Shown in pieces: positions 32,887-41,063 of a stretch of 46,434 nucleotides of DNA; the stretch's first letter is position 1, and every line of letters begins with the position of its first letter. Made by a program: the position numbers and the translations under genes. This stretch comes from Bacteroidota bacterium. Its GTDB lineage: Bacteria > Bacteroidota > Ignavibacteria > UBA10030 > UBA8401. Location of the stretch: assembly GCA_030679145.1 (NCBI GenBank), contig JAUXTU010000099.1, positions 1 to 46,434 on the forward strand. Direction: 5' to 3'. The notes beneath the pieces are model-generated. The model searched no databases. It worked only from the letters and a program-made list of their open reading frames with translations, and was not told where the DNA came from.

Positions 32887-34113
32887 ATGAAAAAATTTGT
32901 TCTTATTATTTTGATGACATCATTCGGGTTTGCGGGAAAAGGTTCCATCTATTCCCGGTACGGAATTGGTGAGATCAATACATTTGTCAGCGGGAAAAAT
33001 ATTGGGATGGGAAATGCCGGAATTGCAACATTCGGTGAAACACACATCAACCTTGCAAATCCCGCTGCAACAATGAATATTGCACGCACAATTCTTTCCG
33101 TGTCGTATCAATACAAGAATTATAATTCTGAAGATGCATCAGGTGCTTCAATCTTTAATACAGGTAATATCAATTCTTTTGCACTTGCATTTCCGGTCTA
33201 TTCGCCAAAAAAAATGGTGCTGACTCTCGGCATAGTTCCCTTCTCTTCTGTTGCTTATGAACAACAGCGTACCGATACATTATACGGCGGTACTACTCAG
33301 TCCGTTGAAGGACGCGGAGGTATCACATCGGCGCAATTAAGTCTTTCGTATGCCGTCAATTCCGATCTCTCACTCGGAGTAACAACACATTATTTCTTCG
33401 GTTCAATTTATAAAGATCAAACAGTGAATTTTAATTCCGTTGAATACTTCGGCGGATCATACAACCAAACGAATTCGTTAAGCGGATTCGGATTGACCGT
33501 TGGTGGAATTTATTCCGGTATAGATAAGGCGCTCGGATTTTCCAACACTAAAGAAATGAACGCCGGATTTACATTGTTCAGCGGGTCGTCTCTTGATTAT
33601 GATGAACAGCTCCTGCGCAATTTTTCTACCAATCAAGATTCGATACAGGCAAACGATAGAACAATGAGTCTTCCATTGGGATTTTCATTTGGGCTCGCAT
33701 ATCTAAAAAATAAAACAATCTATGCTGCCGATATTCATTTTCAAAATTGGGATAATTTTAAGGTTGCCGGTGTTCATCCTTCTGAGATTCAGAACAGTTT
33801 CCGGTTAGGTGCAGGAGTTGAATTCCTTCCTCAATCAGATTTTATTGGGGATGAATTCTTCAAGCGACTTTCGTACCGGTTCGGTGGATATTACCGCATG
33901 ACGAATGTGAAATTAAACGGCGAATCCATTAATGAGATATTTGGTTCCACAGGATTGAGTTTCCCGATGAGTGCTGAAACCCGGATGCATCTTGCGATAG
34001 AATATGGTATCAGAGGAACAACATCATCATCCTTAATTAAAGATTCACTGTTACGGTTCACCGTTTCTATTTCAGCTTCCGAGCTGATGTTCATTCAACC
34101 GGAAATCGAATAA
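32887..34113 (+). CDS. Predicted outer-membrane beta-barrel protein (FadL/PorV-like)
   Basis: The 408-residue protein has a signal peptide (MKKFVLIILMTSFGFAGKG) and then SRYGIGEINTF and NIGMGNAGIATFGETHINLANPAATMN in order, which resembles the N-terminal plug/strand region of FadL- and PorV-type barrels in this phylum. The remainder is amphipathic beta-strands (LSLSYAVNSDLSLGVTTHYFF, LGAGVEFLPQSDF, YRFGGYYRMTNVKL) without catalytic motifs. It sits five bases after the DNRLRE-like lipoprotein and before rpiB. It may be an outer-membrane transporter or a T9SS-associated barrel; sequence alone does not decide. Confidence 0.7.
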   Translation: MKKFVLIILMTSFGFAGKGSIYSRYGIGEINTFVSGKNIGMGNAGIATFGETHINLANPAATMNIARTILSVSYQYKNYNSEDASGASIFNTGNINSFALAFPVYSPKKMVLTLGIVPFSSVAYEQQRTDTLYGGTTQSVEGRGGITSAQLSLSYAVNSDLSLGVTTHYFFGSIYKDQTVNFNSVEYFGGSYNQTNSLSGFGLTVGGIYSGIDKALGFSNTKEMNAGFTLFSGSSLDYDEQLLRNFSTNQDSIQANDRTMSLPLGFSFGLAYLKNKTIYAADIHFQNWDNFKVAGVHPSEIQNSFRLGAGVEFLPQSDFIGDEFFKRLSYRFGGYYRMTNVKLNGESINEIFGSTGLSFPMSAETRMHLAIEYGIRGTTSSSLIKDSLLRFTVSISASELMFIQPEIE

Positions 34114-34152
34114 TTATCAGTTCACACACCATTGTATCATTGTGAGAATAGT

Positions 34153-34590
34153 ATGATAGCAATTGCAAGCGATCACGCAGGTTTCCACTATAAAGAACGA
34201 GTGAAATCATTTCTCAAACAATTGAATCTTGAATTCAAAGATTTTGGGACACACTCAACCGATTCAGTTGATTATCCTGACTTTGCCCATGCTGCTTCCG
34301 AAGCGATTTCTAACGGTGAATGTGAGAATGGCATTTTTGTCTGCGGCACCGGAATCGGAGTTTCAATTGTTGCCAATAAGCATAAGGGCGTTCGCGCCGC
34401 TGCGTGTGAATCAGTCACCGCTGCAGAACTTTCGCGGAAACACAACAATGCAAACGTATTGTGTTTTGGTGAGAGACTTGTCGGATGGGGAATTGCGGAA
34501 GATATGATCAAAATTTTTCTAAACACAAATTTTGAAGCCGGACGCCATACCCGTAGAGTTGAAAAGATCCATTCCCTTACCGGAAGATAA
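34153..34590 (+). CDS. rpiB: Ribose-5-phosphate isomerase B
   Basis: The 145-residue enzyme interconverts ribose 5-phosphate and ribulose 5-phosphate in the pentose phosphate pathway. It has ASDHAGF at the start (Asp7 and His8), the base Cys64 in FVCGTGIGVSI, and RKHNNANVL (His97, Asn98) in the phosphate-binding region. The frame can be extended to a TTG at 34132, but the ATG at 34153 gives the family's standard start MIAIASDH. It is followed by a palindromic repeat and then glyA. Confidence 0.95.
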   Translation: MIAIASDHAGFHYKERVKSFLKQLNLEFKDFGTHSTDSVDYPDFAHAASEAISNGECENGIFVCGTGIGVSIVANKHKGVRAAACESVTAAELSRKHNNANVLCFGERLVGWGIAEDMIKIFLNTNFEAGRHTRRVEKIHSLTGR

Positions 34591-34660
34591 TGAATATTGG
34601 TAACTACTCAGTGTATTTATTGTTTCAAAATTATTCTGCTTAAACATTGAGAAAAATCGT

Positions 34661-34723
34661 TGCCACAGATTCACAGATTATTTTTATGAAAATTTTCTGT
34701 GAAAATCAGTGTAATCTGTGGCA
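34661..34723. repeat. Short palindromic repeat with TGCCACAGATT ends
   Basis: TGCCACAGATT (34661-34671) and AATCTGTGGCA (34713-34723) are exact inverted copies 63 bp end to end, with a secondary CACAGATTA/TAATCTGTG-like match inside. Units of the CCACAGATT type are common dispersed intergenic palindromes in environmental bacterial genomes. It lies between rpiB and glyA and may act as a weak transcript end (TAAAAAA follows). Confidence 0.6.
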
Positions 34724-34822
34724 TAAAAAACTTTGCAGAGTAGTCGCAAGTATTGCCAGTTTTGCATAACTACAACCAAACTCTTTTGTAGCTTTTATCA
34801 ACTTCCATATACAAAAAATTCT

Positions 34823-36118
34823 ATGAACCATATACAACAATTCGATCCGGAAATATATTCTGCAATTAAGAGCGAACAGAATCGTCAAAATACAAAATTG
34901 GAATTGATCGCATCGGAGAATTTTGTTTCGCGTGCAGTTCTCGAAGCTGCAGGTACAGTTCTCACCAATAAATATGCCGAAGGATATCCCGGGAAACGGT
35001 ACTACGGCGGATGTGAATATGTTGATGTGGTTGAAAATATTGCCCGTGACCGTGTTAAACAACTTTTCGGCGCAGAATATGCGAACGTCCAGCCCCATTC
35101 CGGTTCTCAGGCAAATACTGCTGTCTATTTCACTTTCATTAAACCAGGCGACAAAGTACTGGGAATGAATCTTTCCCACGGCGGTCATCTTACCCATGGC
35201 TCAAGTGTGAATTTTTCCGGACAGCTCTATAATTTCTCAGCATATGGTGTTTCTAAAGAAACCGGTTTTATCGACTATAACGAAGTTGAAGATGTTGCAA
35301 AACGAGAACGTCCAAAATTGATCACGGTTGGTGCGAGTGCTTACTCAAGAAATATTGATTACAAAAAATTCCGTGAGATTGCAGATAAGATCGGCGCATT
35401 TCTATTTGCTGATATTGCTCATCCTGCTGGATTGATCGCTGCCAATTTATTGAACGATCCAATCCCACACTGCCACGTTGTAACATCGACTACACACAAA
35501 ACATTGCGTGGACCTCGAGGTGGAATTATTCTCGTCGGAAAAGATTATGAAAATCCTTTCGGAATTGTTGCACCTAAATCCGGGAGAAAGAAAATGATCT
35601 CAGAATTGCTTGATTCTATGGTCATTCCGGGAATTCAAGGCGGACCATTAATGCACGTTATTGCAGCAAAAGCGATCTCGTTCAAAGAAGCATTACAGCC
35701 CGATTTTAAAATCTATGCCCAGCAGATCATTAAGAATGCGCAGGCACTTTCCTCCCATTTAATGTCAAAAGGATATATGATCTGTTCCAATGGAACAGAC
35801 AATCATTTGATGCTGCTTGATCTTCGCAACAAAAATATTACCGGCAAAGATGCGCAAGAAGCACTTGATGAAGCAGGAATTACTGTAAACAAGAACGGCG
35901 TTCCGTTCGACGATAAATCGCCTCTCATTACCAGTGGAATCAGAATTGGAACACCCGCATTGACTACACGCGGAATGAAAGAGAATGAAATGAAGATCGT
36001 CGGCGATCTTATTGATGAAGTGCTGAGAAATATCGGCAAGACCGATGTGTATGAATCTGTAAAGAAAAAAGTTGCTGATCTATGCCTTGGTTTCCCGTTA
36101 TATAATGATTTAAAATAA
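34823..36118 (+). CDS. glyA: Serine hydroxymethyltransferase
   Basis: The 431-residue PLP enzyme converts serine and tetrahydrofolate to glycine and methylene-tetrahydrofolate, the main source of one-carbon units. Hallmarks are [11 protein letters not shown] near the start, [28 protein letters not shown], and the PLP lysine Lys226 in [14 protein letters not shown]. The reading frame extends 90 bases upstream to 34733, but the added residues do not resemble the family; ATG 34823 ([12 protein letters not shown]) gives a normal length. No riboswitch-like leader is obvious. The tatC gene follows ten bases after the stop. Confidence 0.97.
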   Translation: MNHIQQFDPEIYSAIKSEQNRQNTKLELIASENFVSRAVLEAAGTVLTNKYAEGYPGKRYYGGCEYVDVVENIARDRVKQLFGAEYANVQPHSGSQANTAVYFTFIKPGDKVLGMNLSHGGHLTHGSSVNFSGQLYNFSAYGVSKETGFIDYNEVEDVAKRERPKLITVGASAYSRNIDYKKFREIADKIGAFLFADIAHPAGLIAANLLNDPIPHCHVVTSTTHKTLRGPRGGIILVGKDYENPFGIVAPKSGRKKMISELLDSMVIPGIQGGPLMHVIAAKAISFKEALQPDFKIYAQQIIKNAQALSSHLMSKGYMICSNGTDNHLMLLDLRNKNITGKDAQEALDEAGITVNKNGVPFDDKSPLITSGIRIGTPALTTRGMKENEMKIVGDLIDEVLRNIGKTDVYESVKKKVADLCLGFPLYNDLK

Positions 36119-36127
36119 TATTTTCTG

Positions 36128-36880
36128 ATGCCAAACGACCAAGCACACGAAGATGAAAAAGAAATGGGATTCCTCGATCATTTAGAGGAATTACGGATGA
36201 GAATTTTCCGTGCTGCACTTGCTGTTGTTTTTTTCTCAGCTATTGCTGCATTCTTTGCAGATTTTCTTATAAAAGAAGTATTGCTTGCCCCCCTGCTGGC
36301 GGTCGGATTGAAAGCGCAAGTCCTCACTCCTTATGGAATTATGATGACGTATATGGAAGTTGTCATCGTGGTGGGAATTATTGCGGCAATGCCGATCATC
36401 TTATACCAATTATGGAAGTTCATAGCCCCGGGTTTAATGCCCAATGAACGAAAATATGCTTCATCGATCGTTTTCTTTACTTCAATTTGTTTCTTATCGG
36501 GAGTTGCGTTTGCTTATTTTATCATTGTTCCAACTGCACTAAAGTTCTTTTCTACATTTGGAACAGATGTTTTTGAATTGAACATCGCAATCAATGAATA
36601 CATCAGTTTCTTGCTCAGTCTTATTCTCGGTTCCGGTCTGGTGTTTGAACTTCCAATGGTTACATATTTTCTCACAAAAATCGGACTTCTAACACCCGGA
36701 GTAATGAGAAAATATCGACGCCACGCAATCGTCGGCATTTTAATTATCGCAGCTATTGCCACGCCAACACCGGATATATTGACTCAAAGCCTGTTTGCCG
36801 CACCAATGATCCTCTTATATGAGATTAGTATTTTCATTTCAAAATTTGCACAAAAGAAATCTGAATCACCGAAAGAATAA
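36128..36880 (+). CDS. tatC: Sec-independent protein translocase subunit TatC
   Basis: The 250-residue inner-membrane protein is the twin-arginine signal receptor of the Tat pathway. It shows MGFLDHLEELRMRIF at the start, YQLWKFIAPGLMPNERKY with the conserved FxxPGL-type loop, and six expected membrane segments; ATPTPDILTQSLFAAPM is the last conserved stretch. A second, distant tatA/tatB must exist elsewhere since none is in the window. It is followed directly (stop TAA, then ATG) by the polyprenyl synthase gene. Confidence 0.95.
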   Translation: MPNDQAHEDEKEMGFLDHLEELRMRIFRAALAVVFFSAIAAFFADFLIKEVLLAPLLAVGLKAQVLTPYGIMMTYMEVVIVVGIIAAMPIILYQLWKFIAPGLMPNERKYASSIVFFTSICFLSGVAFAYFIIVPTALKFFSTFGTDVFELNIAINEYISFLLSLILGSGLVFELPMVTYFLTKIGLLTPGVMRKYRRHAIVGILIIAAIATPTPDILTQSLFAAPMILLYEISIFISKFAQKKSESPKE

Positions 36881-37870
36881 ATGAGTCTGTCAGCAGTAAA
36901 GAATTTAGATGTGATCAAAAAACCCGTCAACAGCGAGATAAAAGAGTTTGCCGGTTTTTTTAAGAATGCAATGCGCTCCAACGTAACGCTGGTGGATACG
37001 ATTGCACGATATATCGTAAAACAAAAAGGGAAACGCATTCGACCGGTGCTTGTATTTTTATGCGCAAAAGCATGCGGCACGATCAATCAAAGTACGTTCC
37101 GTGGAGCAACACTTGTAGAGATTCTTCATACCGCAACACTTGTGCATGATGATGTTGTTGATGATGCCGACACTCGCCGGGGACTTGCATCTATTAATGC
37201 TGTATGGAAGAATAAGATCGCCGTATTGATGGGAGATTATCTCCTCTCTACCGGATTAATGATCTCGTTGAATCACGATGATGTCTATTTTCTCAAAGTC
37301 ACTTCCGATTCGGTCAGGAGAATGAGTGAAGGAGAAATTTTACAGATCCAAAAAAGCCGTGAGTTGAACATTGATGAAGAGACGTACTTGAAGATCATTT
37401 CCAATAAGACTGCTTCGTTACTTTCCACATGTTCTGAGATCGGCGCAGCAAGCACAACAGAAGATCCGGCAGTGCGAAAATTAATGAAAGATTACGGTGA
37501 GAATGTCGGGATGGCATTCCAGATCAGGGACGATATTCTCGATTTCACTTCCAGAAAAAGTATTCTTGGTAAGCCGATCGGCGGTGATATGAAGGAAAAG
37601 AAGATCACTCTCCCGTTGATCCACGCCTTACAGCAATCGTCCAAACAAGAATCTCGCAAAGTCTTAAAGATGATCAGGAGCGGCGCATCGAACAAGGATG
37701 TTGAGATTATCGTTGATTACGTGAAGCAGAACGGCGGAATTGAATATGCGGAAAAACGAGCACGGGATTACGGAAATGCAGCAAAAGAATGTCTGCGAAC
37801 ACTTCCTGAAACTGATGCTAGACAATCGCTTGAAATGTTCATTGATTTTGTGATGGATAGGGAGAAATAA
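36881..37870 (+). CDS. Polyprenyl diphosphate synthase (octaprenyl/IspB-like)
   Basis: The 329-residue trans-prenyltransferase extends isoprenoid chains by adding isopentenyl diphosphate, usually to make the quinone side chain. The first aspartate-rich motif is VHDDVVDDADTRRG (the DDxxxDD region), KGKRIRP near the N-terminus binds diphosphate, and the second motif is FQIRDDILDF. GKPIGGDMKEKKITLPLIHAL follows as in the family. Chain length cannot be read reliably; IspB-type or heptaprenyl synthase is likely. It starts right after the tatC stop and converges on the DNA polymerase gene with a 21-base gap. Confidence 0.92.
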   Translation: MSLSAVKNLDVIKKPVNSEIKEFAGFFKNAMRSNVTLVDTIARYIVKQKGKRIRPVLVFLCAKACGTINQSTFRGATLVEILHTATLVHDDVVDDADTRRGLASINAVWKNKIAVLMGDYLLSTGLMISLNHDDVYFLKVTSDSVRRMSEGEILQIQKSRELNIDEETYLKIISNKTASLLSTCSEIGAASTTEDPAVRKLMKDYGENVGMAFQIRDDILDFTSRKSILGKPIGGDMKEKKITLPLIHALQQSSKQESRKVLKMIRSGASNKDVEIIVDYVKQNGGIEYAEKRARDYGNAAKECLRTLPETDARQSLEMFIDFVMDREK

Positions 37871-37891
37871 ACACGTACACGGTCCAAAGTA

Positions 37892-39187
37892 TTAGATTCC
37901 AAAATCATCAACTTTGCCAAAACTTTTTTCATCAGTTTTGGCTTTTTTCTTTTTTTCCTTCCCTCCCTTTCCATCTTCTATTTCAATATCAGGAATATGG
38001 TTGAATGCAATTTTTGCAGGTGATGACTCCAACGCCGTATGCGCTCCTCCGAAATACAACGCCGCTTTCCCAAACCGCAAATTCAATTCATCAACAGCAG
38101 AGGACAAAGCCGACGAACGATCTTCATCTTCAAACATAGATTGAGTATGTTCTTTTTCTGGCGTCAAATGCAATAACGTAACTCCAACTTGCAACGGTTT
38201 TTCTTTTATTGTTGGCTTCCGCTCCAGAAGCGCCTTTAACGCATTTGTCATCTGTAATGTATCAGAAGTTTCACTGATCGTAATATCGTCTGCCCAATCT
38301 TTTCCGTCATAGAATCGAATATTCGCCACGATCATTGATGTTCGATACCCCAGTTTTCTCAAACGCATGGCAGCTTTCTGCAAGATCCTGTGCATTACTG
38401 ATATAGCACTCTCCATATTCCGTTCTGCAGGTGCTAAGACATGGGAATGTCCAATGGTTGTATGATGAGTTTCAGGAACTGCTACTTCAATTCCCCGAAG
38501 CTTTTCAAACATTCGATCTCCCTCAATCCCGCCCCATACTTTGTGCAGTTTTTCTTTTTCAGCATTCCATAATTGCTCAACAGTGTAGATGCCGTTTCGA
38601 TACAATCGCTTCGTCATATTCCTGCCAATGCCGGTAAGATCGTTTAATTCCAGAGAGAATAAGATAGAAGGAAGGTCTTTTTGTTCAATAACAACAAGAC
38701 CGTTCGGCTTCTGCATATCAGATGCGGTTTTTGCAAGGAAGATATTCGGCGCAATACCAATGGAAGCCTTAATATGTTCACCAACATTTTTCCCAATTTG
38801 CTGTTTGATTTTATTTGCAAGTGCAATGGCATTTTCTTTTTTCTTTTGACTTCCGCTGAGTTCGCATGCCATTTCATCAATTGATTTTACTGTATGGACA
38901 GGAATACACGATTCAACCACATCAACAAGTTTATGATGATACTGCACATATACCGAGGGGCGGGCGCCAAGAATGACAATTTCCGGACAGCGATCTTTTG
39001 CTTCCCGTACAGATGTTCCTGTCCTAATACCGAACTTTTTCGCTTCGTAACTTGCGGCGATGCACCCTGTATTTTCAGACATGACGGGAACAACAGCGAC
39101 AGGTTTCCCACGAAGCGAAGGATTTTCCTGCTGTTCAACAGAGGCAAAGAAAGAATTAAAATCGATAAATAGAAATCGGAGAGACAT
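37892..39187 (-). CDS. Y-family DNA polymerase (DinB/UmuC superfamily)
   Basis: The 431-residue protein is a translesion polymerase that bypasses damaged bases. Catalytic acids are visible: Asp9 in FIDFNSFFASVE and Asp104-Glu105 in SIDEM. Other family marks are AASYEAKKFGIRTG, ASIGIAPNIFLAKTASDMQKPNGL (finger/palm) and LTGIGRNMTKRL (HhH). The little-finger part follows. The last ~30 residues form a lysine-rich low-complexity tail (GKGGKEKKKKAKTDEKS), unusual for DinB and of unknown use. It converges on the polyprenyl synthase gene. A canonical QL[SD]LF clamp-binding motif was not found. DinB or UmuC-like assignment within the family is not certain. Confidence 0.92.
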   Translation of the reverse strand: MSLRFLFIDFNSFFASVEQQENPSLRGKPVAVVPVMSENTGCIAASYEAKKFGIRTGTSVREAKDRCPEIVILGARPSVYVQYHHKLVDVVESCIPVHTVKSIDEMACELSGSQKKKENAIALANKIKQQIGKNVGEHIKASIGIAPNIFLAKTASDMQKPNGLVVIEQKDLPSILFSLELNDLTGIGRNMTKRLYRNGIYTVEQLWNAEKEKLHKVWGGIEGDRMFEKLRGIEVAVPETHHTTIGHSHVLAPAERNMESAISVMHRILQKAAMRLRKLGYRTSMIVANIRFYDGKDWADDITISETSDTLQMTNALKALLERKPTIKEKPLQVGVTLLHLTPEKEHTQSMFEDEDRSSALSSAVDELNLRFGKAALYFGGAHTALESSPAKIAFNHIPDIEIEDGKGGKEKKKKAKTDEKSFGKVDDFGI

Positions 39188-39256
39188 ACGACTGAAGATT
39201 AAAAAAAGAAAATGACAATCCCTTAATTAGAACGGTTTCAAAAATATCAAATCTTT

Positions 39257-39416
39257 GTCATTGCGAGCCGTTCTCTGGCGAAGCAATCTTGTTTTTCTTT
39301 TTAATTTATAAGATTGTCCCGCTTTTTAGATTCCGCTCAGTGCTGGATTCAAAAAAAGCGGAACTTAGGTCGCTTCCGCCAAAAAGATGGCGGGCAAGTT
39401 GCTCCCTCGCAATGAC
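39257..39416. repeat. Dispersed palindromic element with GTCATTGCGAG ends, copy 2 with nested insertions
   Basis: Ends GTCATTGCGAG (39257-39267) and CTCGCAATGAC (39406-39416) match the copy at 8150-8230, and the first ~38 bases are nearly identical. This copy is about 160 bp rather than 81: it carries two extra blocks, one bounded by CCGCTTTTT (39319-39327) and AAAAAGCGG (39353-39361), and a second with GCC/GGC hairpin arms near 39377-39395. No reading frame is carried. It lies between the polymerase and the NlpC/P60 gene. Confidence 0.75.
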
Positions 39417-39435
39417 CAACATTTTTGAGACAGTT

Positions 39436-40617
39436 CTAATGTGTCCTTACTTCGGCAACCCGCGGTGTCGAAGCAATAACGCGTCTGGCACGCACAAACC
39501 GTTTTAAATTATACTCTTCAAAGATCGGTGAATTAGAATCAAAACTACTTAGATGAACTTTCCCCGAGGAATGAATGTATTCCCGATTTCCAAGATAAAT
39601 CCCAACATGAACAATCTTTTCAGGTTTATCATTCTCTGCTTTTCGTCCAAAAAACAGAAGATCACCTTTCTTTAAATTTTCAAACTCAGCACCTGGTTCA
39701 ATCGGTTCACCCTGTTCCGCTTGTTGATTAGCATCTCGATTTAATAATTGTCCGTTCAGCAAAAAAACAGTTTTAGTGAATCCTGAACAATCAACTCCTT
39801 TTGGCGATGTTCCACCCCAAAGATAGGGAACGCCCATCAGGTATTTTCCGGTTCGTTCTATGTTATCTGCAACCGGAGTAAGTTTGGTTCCCCATTGTTG
39901 ATATTCGATCACATTGGATTTTTGAATGTAACCCACTCTGCCGTCGGCTAATCCAACTTTTGTCCACGCACTGGTTGTCCCTAAATCTTTCAGCAGCGCT
40001 CCACCCGTAATATCACAGACGGGAAATGATTGAAGAGTCGGCTGCTGTTGAATAAATCCAAAATAATCCGTCACAAACACTTTTTTTGCGTTACTCCATT
40101 CCTCAGCATCTTTTTTTGAGACACGAATCATTTGGTCAGGATCAGCCCAACCAAGATATTTATCAGGAGATTGGATATAAACCCAGCCCCCTTTCTTTTT
40201 CAAGATACGGACGATACTTCCCATCAACACCTGCGAACCAAGTTCTGCATCTTCGCCCGGATCACTTCTCATATTGGCAACACTCACCGTAATGATTCCA
40301 TATGTTTTATTTCCCAGTTTTTCATCGGGAAGAACTATAACGCTGTCAACAAGCTCTTTCTTTTCGGCAGATAGAAGATCGAATAATTCCTTCTTCGCTT
40401 CTTCTTGTCCAACTTCGCCTGAAACAATCAACGTATTTCCAAGTTCAACTGTTTTAATATTAAATATTGCAACACGCTTATCCGGTGCATATTTTTTTTG
40501 TACTTCTCTGACAAGTGCAAGTATCTTTGGGTCCGTTGGTTTTTGCTCTATTGTTTTTTCCGTACATCCATAGAAAAACAATACCCCAAACAAAACATAT
40601 ACATTAATTTTATTCAT
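39436..40617 (-). CDS. NlpC/P60 peptidoglycan hydrolase lipoprotein with SH3-like domains
   Basis: The 393-residue lipoprotein (MNKINVYVLFGVLFFYGC, Cys18) has a bacterial SH3-like region (GIITVSVANMRSDPGEDAELGSQV), a second SH3-like segment before the catalytic part, and a C-terminal NlpC/P60 domain with catalytic Cys277 in DCSGF, His337 in HVGIYLG and His349 in HSSG. NlpC/P60 enzymes cut gamma-D-Glu to diamino-acid bonds in peptidoglycan stem peptides. The longest frame starts 42 bases upstream, but that overlaps the previous stop; ATG 40617 gives a proper lipobox. It follows the EVE gene after two bases. Confidence 0.92.
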   Translation of the reverse strand: MNKINVYVLFGVLFFYGCTEKTIEQKPTDPKILALVREVQKKYAPDKRVAIFNIKTVELGNTLIVSGEVGQEEAKKELFDLLSAEKKELVDSVIVLPDEKLGNKTYGIITVSVANMRSDPGEDAELGSQVLMGSIVRILKKKGGWVYIQSPDKYLGWADPDQMIRVSKKDAEEWSNAKKVFVTDYFGFIQQQPTLQSFPVCDITGGALLKDLGTTSAWTKVGLADGRVGYIQKSNVIEYQQWGTKLTPVADNIERTGKYLMGVPYLWGGTSPKGVDCSGFTKTVFLLNGQLLNRDANQQAEQGEPIEPGAEFENLKKGDLLFFGRKAENDKPEKIVHVGIYLGNREYIHSSGKVHLSSFDSNSPIFEEYNLKRFVRARRVIASTPRVAEVRTH

Positions 40618-40619
40618 AA

Positions 40620-41033
40620 TTATTTTGGATTTTTGCTCATTGAAATAATAATATTCCATTCCTTTTCTGTTACCGGTTGAACTGAAAGTCTGCTGATGCG
40701 GACTAACGGCATTGAAGCCAACTCTTTAGTGCTTTTTACAACTGCAAGCGTTACAGGATGATGCAGTTTTTGTTCTGCTTGTATATCAACCACAACTAAT
40801 TTTTCATCCTTCGCTTTTGGGTCCCGATAAGGATCCGAGATAATCTTTGCAACGCCAACAATCTGTTTTTCATCACCGGTATGATAAATAAACGCATAAT
40901 CTCCATTTTTCATAGAACGGATATTTTTTAATGCAGGGGCTGCGGAAACACCGCTCCACATTGTCTTTTTGTCCTGAACAAGATCGTCAAACGAATATTC
41001 TGACGGCTCTGTTTTTAAAAGAAATTTTTGCAT
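40620..41033 (-). CDS. EVE domain protein
   Basis: The 137-residue protein is almost entirely one EVE (PUA-like) domain: FLLKTEPSEYSFDDL, WSGVSAAPALKNI and GDYAFIYHTGDEKQIVGVAKI. EVE domains bind modified bases in DNA or RNA and are related to YTH readers; in bacteria free-standing forms of this length are common and usually uncharacterised. ATG 41033 has GGAAGGTGAGT directly upstream and is preferred over the start at 41051. It is placed between the C25 peptidase and the NlpC/P60 gene with short gaps, so probably co-transcribed. Confidence 0.92.
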   Translation of the reverse strand: MQKFLLKTEPSEYSFDDLVQDKKTMWSGVSAAPALKNIRSMKNGDYAFIYHTGDEKQIVGVAKIISDPYRDPKAKDEKLVVVDIQAEQKLHHPVTLAVVKSTKELASMPLVRISRLSVQPVTEKEWNIIISMSKNPK

Positions 41034-41063
41034 ACTCACCTTCCATGTCAAATATTCAATGTG

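Noticed and set aside
34733-34822. N-terminal extension of glyA ([11 protein letters not shown]...)
   Set aside because: The added residues lie in the repeat-derived leader and are not part of the family; ATG 34823 gives a normal length.
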